Below are positions 24,668 through 28,575 of a DNA stretch of 28,575 nt, one piece after another. Both the position numbers and the translations under genes were made by a program. The stretch is from an uncultured Anaerotruncus sp. (lineage in GTDB: Bacteria; Bacillota; Clostridia; Oscillospirales; Ruminococcaceae). The stretch lies in assembly GCF_902490045.1 (NCBI RefSeq), contig NZ_CABUCJ010000022.1, positions 1-28,575 of the forward strand, given 5' to 3'. A model generated the notes under the pieces. It saw only the letters and a program-made list of their open reading frames with translations. It did no database searches and was not told where the DNA came from. The stretch's first letter is position 1, and every line of letters begins with the position of its first letter.

Positions 24668-25426
24668 GTGGAAACGCTCAGGGGGATCGGTGGGAGCGGC
24701 GGCCTCGTGATTGGGCGGCTGCATTTCTTCGACAACGCGGTGCGCCAGGTGGGGCCCGCTCCGGCCGCCGACAGCCGCGCGGAGCTGGAGCGGTTCGAGG
24801 CGGCGCGCGCGGAGACGCTCGGCATCCTCGACGCGCTGCAGCGGCGCGCGCGGGAGGAGGCGGGCCCCGACGAGGCGCGCATCTTTGAAATCCATCGGAT
24901 CATGCTGACCGACCCCGACTTTGAGGAGCGGGTGACCGACCGGATCGTCGGGCAGGGCCTGACCGCGGAATACGCGGTGCAGGAAGCCGGCCGGGAACTT
25001 GCGCAGATGCTGGCGGCGATGGACGACGCCTACATGCGGGAGCGCAGCGCGGACGTGACCGACGTGTGCAACGGGGTCATGCGGCGGCTGCGCGGCGAAA
25101 AGGAGGCCGACCTGCCGGGGGGCGGCGCGGAACCGTGGGTGCTCGCGGCGCGCCACCTGCTGCCCAGCGAGGTGGTGCGGATCGAGCGGGGGAGGGTGCT
25201 CGCGCTCGTGACGAGCGGGGGCTCGCAGATGTCCCACGCCTGCATCCTCGCGCGCACGATGGGGGTGCCCGCCGTGACGCGGGTGGGCGAGGGGCTCTTC
25301 ACCCTGCGGGAGGGCGGGCTCCTCGTGGTGAACGGCTTCACCGGCGAGGTGTTCGCGGACCCGGACGAGCGCACCCTCATGGCGGTGCGGGAGGGCTGCC
25401 ATGGCCCGCGCGCGCAGTCGGGCTGA
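24668..25426 (+). CDS. Stand-alone N-terminal domain of PTS Enzyme I
   Basis: A 252-residue protein equal to the N-terminal half of phosphotransferase-system Enzyme I. It opens with LRGIGGSGGLVIGRL, like the start of Enzyme I, then has the helical HPr-binding insert (about 35-145, with EARIFEIHRIMLTDPDFEE), and the swivelling phosphohistidine domain with TSGGSQMSHACILARTMGVPAV. His190 aligns with the active His189 of E. coli Enzyme I. The PEP-binding barrel (about 300 residues) is absent: the frame stops cleanly after GEVFADPDE plus a short tail, and a promoter and riboswitch follow, so no second half is nearby. Start GTG 24668 has GGAGGAGGG 7 nt upstream and matches the homologous start; GTG 24638 would add ten residues. 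It cannot use PEP itself. It may be a phosphocarrier or regulator, or a truncated relic. Confidence 0.85.
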   Translation: METLRGIGGSGGLVIGRLHFFDNAVRQVGPAPAADSRAELERFEAARAETLGILDALQRRAREEAGPDEARIFEIHRIMLTDPDFEERVTDRIVGQGLTAEYAVQEAGRELAQMLAAMDDAYMRERSADVTDVCNGVMRRLRGEKEADLPGGGAEPWVLAARHLLPSEVVRIERGRVLALVTSGGSQMSHACILARTMGVPAVTRVGEGLFTLREGGLLVVNGFTGEVFADPDERTLMAVREGCHGPRAQSG

Positions 25427-25450
25427 CGGTGCAGGGGCGCAAATCCCCCC

Positions 25451-25478
25451 TTGCATTTTTTCGCGGATATGATATGAT
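25451..25478 (+). promoter_or_regulatory. Promoter of folT
   Basis: TTGCAT (25451-25456), 16-nt spacer, TATGAT (25473-25478), placing the transcript start just before the riboswitch. Confidence 0.7.
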
Positions 25479-25492
25479 AGGAGCATACTCAT

Positions 25493-25590
25493 AGCAGAGT
25501 AGGAACCGGCGCGTTAAGTGCCGCCCGAACGGGGAGTTGTCGGGCGGACGAAAAGGAATCCTTGCGGTGCCGGTCCCGCATCCCGCTGCT
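25493..25590 (+). ncRNA. Tetrahydrofolate (THF) riboswitch aptamer
   Basis: The conserved THF-I aptamer segments are present in order: GAGTAGG, CGCGTTAAGTGCCG, GAACGGGGAGTTG, GGACGAAAAGGA, TTGCGGTGCC and GTCCCGCATCCCGC. Pairings: P1 AGCAG (25493-25497)/CTGCT (25586-25590), P2 ACCGGC (25505-25510)/GCCGGT (25569-25574) and P3 CCGCCCGA (25521-25528)/TCGGGCGG (25540-25547). It precedes a folate transporter, the commonest partner. THF binding is expected to reduce expression. Confidence 0.95.
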
Positions 25591-25657
25591 GCATCCAAAG
25601 AGCGAGCCCTCTTTTCATGTAGCAAGAGACTGTTACATGAAAGGAGGTTATTTTTTT
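25588..25657 (+). promoter_or_regulatory. Riboswitch expression platform: SD-sequestering terminator with competing antisequestor
   Basis: Hairpin 1 pairs 25608-25624 with 25631-25647 (17 bp with two G-U pairs); its 3' arm contains the whole Shine-Dalgarno AAAGGAGG (25640-25647), and TTATTTTTTT follows, so it can act as terminator and as ribosome-site lock. Hairpin 2 pairs 25588-25594 with 25617-25623 and AAAGAG (25597-25602) with CTCTTT (25609-25614), using the 3' strand of aptamer P1. P1 formation therefore blocks hairpin 2 and favours hairpin 1: OFF with ligand. Confidence 0.8.
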
Positions 25658-26237
25658 GCAGAATCGGTTTTCTTCCCTCGCGGCGGAGCTGCGCGGGATT
25701 CCCCGCCTGACCGCCGAGTCCGCCCGGGAGACCCGCAGCGTCCGTTCGCTGACGGGCACGTCGATGCTCATGGCGCTTTCGGTGCTGCTCAACCAGTTCA
25801 CGATCTTCATAAGCGCGCTGATCCGCGTGAGCTTCACCTTCCTGCCGATCGCGGCCGCGGGCATGCTTTTCGGCCCCGTGCTCACCGGGCTGGCGGGCGC
25901 GGCCATCGACATCCTCAAGTACTTCACCCGCAATGACGGAAGCGCCTTCTTCCCCGGGTTCACGATCAGTGAATTTATGCGCGGCTTCCTCTACGGGCTG
26001 ATCCTCTACCGGAAGCCGGTCACGCTCGGGCGCACCGCCGCCGCGCACTTGTGCGTCATGGTGGTCGTCACCTTCCTGCTCAACCCGCTGTGGCTTTCGA
26101 TGATGTACGGGCAGGCGTTCGTCGCGCTTGTCGGCATGCGCGTGGTCAAGAACGTCTTCCTTTTCCCGATCGAAGTGGCGATGCTCTACGCGCTGCTCAG
26201 GGCGACCGCGACCATCCGGGCGCGCGCGCTCGTGTGA
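25656..26237 (+). CDS. folT: Folate ECF transporter substrate-binding (S) component
   Basis: A 193-residue membrane protein of the FolT type. After a polar N-terminus (1-30) there are about five or six helices with the ECF S-component pattern IRVSFTFLPIAAAGMLFGPVLTGLAGAAIDILKYF (56-90). It captures folate and works with the shared EcfA/A'/T energising module, which is not in this window. The start is TTG 25656, 8 nt after AAAGGAGG and inside the T-run of the leader hairpin. The THF riboswitch upstream strongly supports the folate assignment. Monocistronic; a terminator lies at 26327-26365. Confidence 0.93.
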   Translation: MQNRFSSLAAELRGIPRLTAESARETRSVRSLTGTSMLMALSVLLNQFTIFISALIRVSFTFLPIAAAGMLFGPVLTGLAGAAIDILKYFTRNDGSAFFPGFTISEFMRGFLYGLILYRKPVTLGRTAAAHLCVMVVVTFLLNPLWLSMMYGQAFVALVGMRVVKNVFLFPIEVAMLYALLRATATIRARALV

Positions 26238-26268
26238 CCCTTCTTTCTTTTCTGTCGCAAAAGAAAGA
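26238..26268 (+). other. A/T-rich hairpin right after folT
   Basis: CTTCTTTCTTTT (26238-26249), 7-nt loop, AAAAGAAAGAAG (26257-26268): a perfect 12-bp stem beginning at the base after the folT stop. Polypurine arms and no T-run; it may protect the mRNA end. Confidence 0.6.
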
Positions 26269-26326
26269 AGCAAAGAAAATGCGCTTAAAGCAGGGCCTGC
26301 GGGCCCGGGTAAAGGGCTCCGCCCTC

Positions 26327-26365
26327 GAAAACGCCCGGCACTCCTTCAGAGTGCCGGGCGTTTTC
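26327..26365. terminator. 17-bp hairpin, folT terminator
   Basis: GAAAACGCCCGGCACTC (26327-26343), loop CTTCA, exact complement (26349-26365) ending GTTTTC. The A- and T-runs form part of the stem, allowing termination in either direction between convergent folT and the dehydrogenase gene. Confidence 0.75.
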
Positions 26366-26427
26366 TCACCCGCCACCTTTTAGAAAAGGCGGGCGAAAAT
26401 GTTATTCACGGGTAGCGTGGCGCGGAG

Positions 26428-26493
26428 AAGGCGGCGGCCGGCCTGAACCAAACGTTTCGGGGTCCAGGGGGACTTTTCAAAGTCCCCCTTGGC
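26428..26493 (+). repeat. Dispersed intergenic repeat, copy B (GGGGACTTT hairpin)
   Basis: AAGGCGGCGGCCGGCC (26428-26443) is identical to 11314-11329 and is again followed, about 20 nt on, by a hairpin: CCAGGGGGACTTT (26464-26476)/AAAGTCCCCCTTGG (26479-26492), then CA. Another hairpin, AGGGGCTT/AAGCCCCT (26496-26513), follows. Confidence 0.75.
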
Positions 26494-26527
26494 AGAGGGG
26501 CTTTTAAGCCCCTTCTGTCAAGGATTT

Positions 26528-27466
26528 TCAAAGTTCCTCCTGGGCGGTGAAACGCGTGAGGTTTTCAGCGGCGAGGCGCAGCAGGCGTTCGCGCGTCTCG
26601 ACGGGCATCCAGCTCACATGCGGCGTGCAGATGACGCGCGGATGGAAGGCGAGCGGGTGGTCCGGCGAGGGCGGCTCCCCGGAAAGCACGTCGAGCCCGG
26701 CCATGTAGAGCTTGCCCGAATCGAGCGCATCGGCCACGTCCCGCTCGTTGAGGATCGCGCCGCGCGCCGTGTTGAGCAGCACCGCGCCGTCCTTCATCCG
26801 CGCGATGGCGGCGGCGTCGATCATGCCGCGCGTTTCATCGGTCAGCGGGCAGTGGATGCTCACCACGTCCGACCGCGCGAGCAGCTCGCCGAGCGGGACC
26901 ATCCGCGCCGCGCTGTCCCCGGCGACGGGACTGCGGCGGCAGGCGAGCACCTCCATGCCGAGCGCGGCGGCGATTTTCGCCACCGCGCGGCCGATCTCGC
27001 CGTAGCCGATGACGCCGAGCGTCCTGCCCGCGAGCTCAAACATCCGCCGCCCGGCGACCTGCGGGTCGGTGGGGGAGACCCAGCGGCCCTCGCGGACGTA
27101 GCGGGCGTGCTCCGGGGTGGCGCAGGCGATCGAGAGGAGCAGCGAAATGGTGCACTGGGCGACCGCCGCCGTGCTGTAGGAGGGCACGTTGCGCACCGTC
27201 ACGCCCGCGCGGCGCGCCGCCTCGAGGTCGATCATGTTGTAGCCGGTGCCGAAGGTGCCCGCGAACCGCAGGCACGGGCAGGCGGCGAAGGTCTCCGCGG
27301 TGAGGGGTGCGCGGTTGGTGAAGACCGCTTCGGCGTCCCCGATGCGCGCGGCGATCTGTCCGGGCGGGGTGTCGTCATACCACTCCACCGCGAAGCGCGC
27401 GGGGTCGAGCGGCAGGCCGCGCGTGCCGTACCCCGCGAGGAAACCGTCGAGAACCACTACTTTCAT
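26528..27466 (-). CDS. D-isomer-specific 2-hydroxyacid dehydrogenase
   Basis: A 312-residue NAD(P)-dependent 2-hydroxyacid dehydrogenase, interconverting a 2-oxoacid and a D-2-hydroxyacid. The Rossmann motif is GVIGYGEIG (151-159). The catalytic set is complete: Arg235 (LNTARGAILNE), Glu264 (GLDVLSGEPP) and His283 (TPHVSW). Similarity is closest in feel to glycerate/hydroxypyruvate-type enzymes of clostridia, but the substrate cannot be fixed by sequence alone. Start ATG 27466 has GGGAGG upstream on the minus strand. It stands alone, divergent from groESL and convergent with folT. Confidence 0.93.
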   Translation of the reverse strand: MKVVVLDGFLAGYGTRGLPLDPARFAVEWYDDTPPGQIAARIGDAEAVFTNRAPLTAETFAACPCLRFAGTFGTGYNMIDLEAARRAGVTVRNVPSYSTAAVAQCTISLLLSIACATPEHARYVREGRWVSPTDPQVAGRRMFELAGRTLGVIGYGEIGRAVAKIAAALGMEVLACRRSPVAGDSAARMVPLGELLARSDVVSIHCPLTDETRGMIDAAAIARMKDGAVLLNTARGAILNERDVADALDSGKLYMAGLDVLSGEPPSPDHPLAFHPRVICTPHVSWMPVETRERLLRLAAENLTRFTAQEEL

Positions 27467-27585
27467 ACCATGACCTCCCTTGCAGGGACATTGTAGCAGA
27501 AGCGGGCGCGCATTACAAGAAACTGGGGGTGCGGCTGGGTGATTGTTACCAAAATGTTAACATTGAAAATTTTTTGGAAAAGGGG

Positions 27586-27613
27586 TTGATTTTTATAAAA
27601 AATGTATTAGAAT
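27586..27613 (+). promoter_or_regulatory. groESL promoter
   Basis: TTGATT (27586-27591), 16-nt spacer, TAGAAT (27608-27613). The transcript would start within the CIRCE element. Confidence 0.72.
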
Positions 27614-27617
27614 AGTC

Positions 27618-27644
27618 TTAGCACTCAGAGAGAAAGAGTGCTAA
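27618..27644 (+). promoter_or_regulatory. CIRCE operator (HrcA-binding site)
   Basis: TTAGCACTC (27618-27626), 9-nt spacer, GAGTGCTAA (27636-27644): an exact match to the CIRCE inverted repeat. It implies heat-shock control of groESL by HrcA, encoded elsewhere. Confidence 0.98.
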
Positions 27645-27697
27645 GAAATCTCCTTGAATTTGTCAAAAAACTATTATAATAACTGGAGGAATTCATC

Positions 27698-27982
27698 ATG
27701 ACGATCAAACCATTGGCAGACAGAGTTGTCACAAAGATGGCGGAAGCGGAAGAGACCACCAAGAGCGGCATCATTTTGGCGGGCTCCGCGAAGGAAAAAC
27801 CGGAAATCGCCGAAGTTCTGGCGGTCGGCCCGGGCGGCCTGGTTGACGGCAAAGAGGTCAAGATGACCGTCAAGGTCGGCGACAAGGTCCTGATGAGCAA
27901 GTATTCCGGCACGCAGGTCAAGGTGGACGGCGAGGAATACACCATCGTGCGCCAGAACGACATCCTCGCGATCGTGGAATGA
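27698..27982 (+). CDS. groES: Co-chaperonin GroES
   Basis: A 94-residue GroES, the lid of the GroEL folding chamber. The opening MTIKPLADRVVTKMAEAEETTKSGIIL includes the start of the mobile loop (about 16-30), and the end DKVLMSKYSGTQVKVDGEEYTIVRQNDILAIVE is typical. Length is normal. ATG 27698 has TGGAGG upstream. It follows the CIRCE promoter and precedes groEL by 47 bp. Confidence 0.98.
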   Translation: MTIKPLADRVVTKMAEAEETTKSGIILAGSAKEKPEIAEVLAVGPGGLVDGKEVKMTVKVGDKVLMSKYSGTQVKVDGEEYTIVRQNDILAIVE

Positions 27983-28029
27983 TCACAGCCCCGTGAACAA
28001 TAAATTTTGATATAGGAGACTGATAGATT

Positions 28030-28575
28030 ATGGCTAAGGTTATCTGCTATGGCGAGGATGCCCGCAAGGCGCTCCAGGCCGGTATTGACAAACTTTCCGA
28101 CACCGTTAAGATCACCCTGGGACCCAAGGGCCGCAACGTCGTGCTCGACAAGAAGTTCGGCGCCCCGCTCATCACCAACGACGGCGTGACGATCGCCAAG
28201 GAGATCGAGCTGCCCGACGCGTATGAGAACATGGGCGCGCAGCTGGTCAAAGAGGTCGCGACCAAGACCAACGACGCGGCCGGCGACGGCACCACCACCG
28301 CGACCCTGCTGGCACAGGCGCTGGTGCGCGAGGGCATGAAGAACGTCACCTCGGGCGCGAACCCGATGGCGGTCAAGAAGGGCATCGCCAAGGCGGTCGA
28401 CGCGGCCGTCGATTCGCTCAAGGAGAACTCCAAGAAGGTCAAGGGCAGCAAGGACATCGCGCGCGTCGCGTCCGTCTCGTCCGGCGACGAGTTCATCGGC
28501 GAACTGATCTCCGAAGCGATGGAGAAGGTTTCCGCCGACGGCGTCATCACGATCGAGGAGTCCAAGACCGCCGAG
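28030..28575 (+). CDS. groEL: Chaperonin GroEL (5' part, runs out of window)
   Basis: The first 182 residues of GroEL, which normally has about 540. The equatorial domain start is clear: ITLGPKGRNVVLDKKFGAPLITNDGVTIAKEIEL (28-61) and the ATP-binding GDGTTTATLLAQALV (about 85-99) with its catalytic Asp, then the beginning of the intermediate and apical domains. The frame is open to the last base. ATG 28030 follows AGGAGA. Co-transcribed with groES. Confidence 0.98.
   Translation, partial: MAKVICYGEDARKALQAGIDKLSDTVKITLGPKGRNVVLDKKFGAPLITNDGVTIAKEIELPDAYENMGAQLVKEVATKTNDAAGDGTTTATLLAQALVREGMKNVTSGANPMAVKKGIAKAVDAAVDSLKENSKKVKGSKDIARVASVSSGDEFIGELISEAMEKVSADGVITIEESKTAE

Noticed and set aside
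25427..25655. Missing C-terminal half of Enzyme I in another frame (frameshift)
   Set aside because: The sequence after the stop is the folT promoter and THF riboswitch; no PEP-binding motif is seen in any frame.
27654..27680. Second possible groES promoter (TTGAAT, 15-nt spacer, TATAAT)
   Set aside because: The spacer is short, and transcription would begin inside or next to the groES ribosome-binding site.

Overview
The window looks like a chromosomal segment of a GC-rich member of the Clostridia, most likely an Oscillospirales/Ruminococcaceae-type gut anaerobe (inference). Reasons: typical Firmicutes gene orders (rplS-lepB-rbgA-rnhB-yraN; tig-clpP-clpX / lonA-ysxC; HrcA-type CIRCE element before groESL), the paired TIGR03960/TIGR03936-type proteins, a YerC/YecD TrpR-like regulator, and a tetrahydrofolate riboswitch before an ECF folate transporter. 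Most of the window is ordinary housekeeping DNA. I see no tRNA, rRNA, CRISPR array, prophage or transposase gene. Strong sigma-A-type promoters with 16-18 bp spacers and clear hairpin terminators let most transcription units be drawn from sequence alone.

Layout. 1-1810: 3' end of a radical-SAM protein gene and its DUF2344 partner, a bidirectional terminator, a tiny ribbon-helix-helix gene on the minus strand, a probable gene remnant and a cupin gene. 1820-7480: rplS with a structured leader, then an operon of two tandem type I signal peptidases, rbgA, rnhB, yraN, an M19 dipeptidase and a metallophosphoesterase that appears to start at a non-standard AUC codon. 7500-11170: tig-clpP-clpX. 11410-16400: lonA-ysxC-lysA and a small SHOCT-domain membrane protein. 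16720-18740: yerC, a methyltransferase and hslO (Hsp33), facing a minus-strand operon of two half-size chromate transporters plus nth (18747-20730). 20800-24520: a TspO-like protein, an AI-2E family permease and a large membrane protein of unknown function. 24540-25430: a stand-alone N-terminal domain of PTS Enzyme I behind a perfect consensus promoter. 25450-26240: THF riboswitch and folT. 26528-27466 (minus): a 2-hydroxyacid dehydrogenase. 27586-end: CIRCE-controlled groES and the start of groEL.

Functionally the region is dominated by protein fate (signal peptidases, trigger factor, ClpXP, Lon, Hsp33, GroES/EL) and ribosome assembly (L19, RbgA, YsxC), with a few metabolic genes (lysA, dipeptidase, folate uptake).

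The less ordinary content is between and at the edges of genes. (1) The folT leader can be read as a complete OFF switch: P1 of the THF aptamer, an antisequestor and a 17-bp hairpin are mutually exclusive, and that hairpin hides the Shine-Dalgarno while its U-tract runs into a UUG start codon. (2) The metallophosphoesterase has its first metal motif upstream of any AUG/GUG/UUG. (3) The Enzyme I fragment ends exactly at the domain boundary yet keeps its phospho-histidine. (4) Several hairpin-rich intergenic elements recur; two of them share a palindromic core and each lies between two copies of a terminator hairpin.
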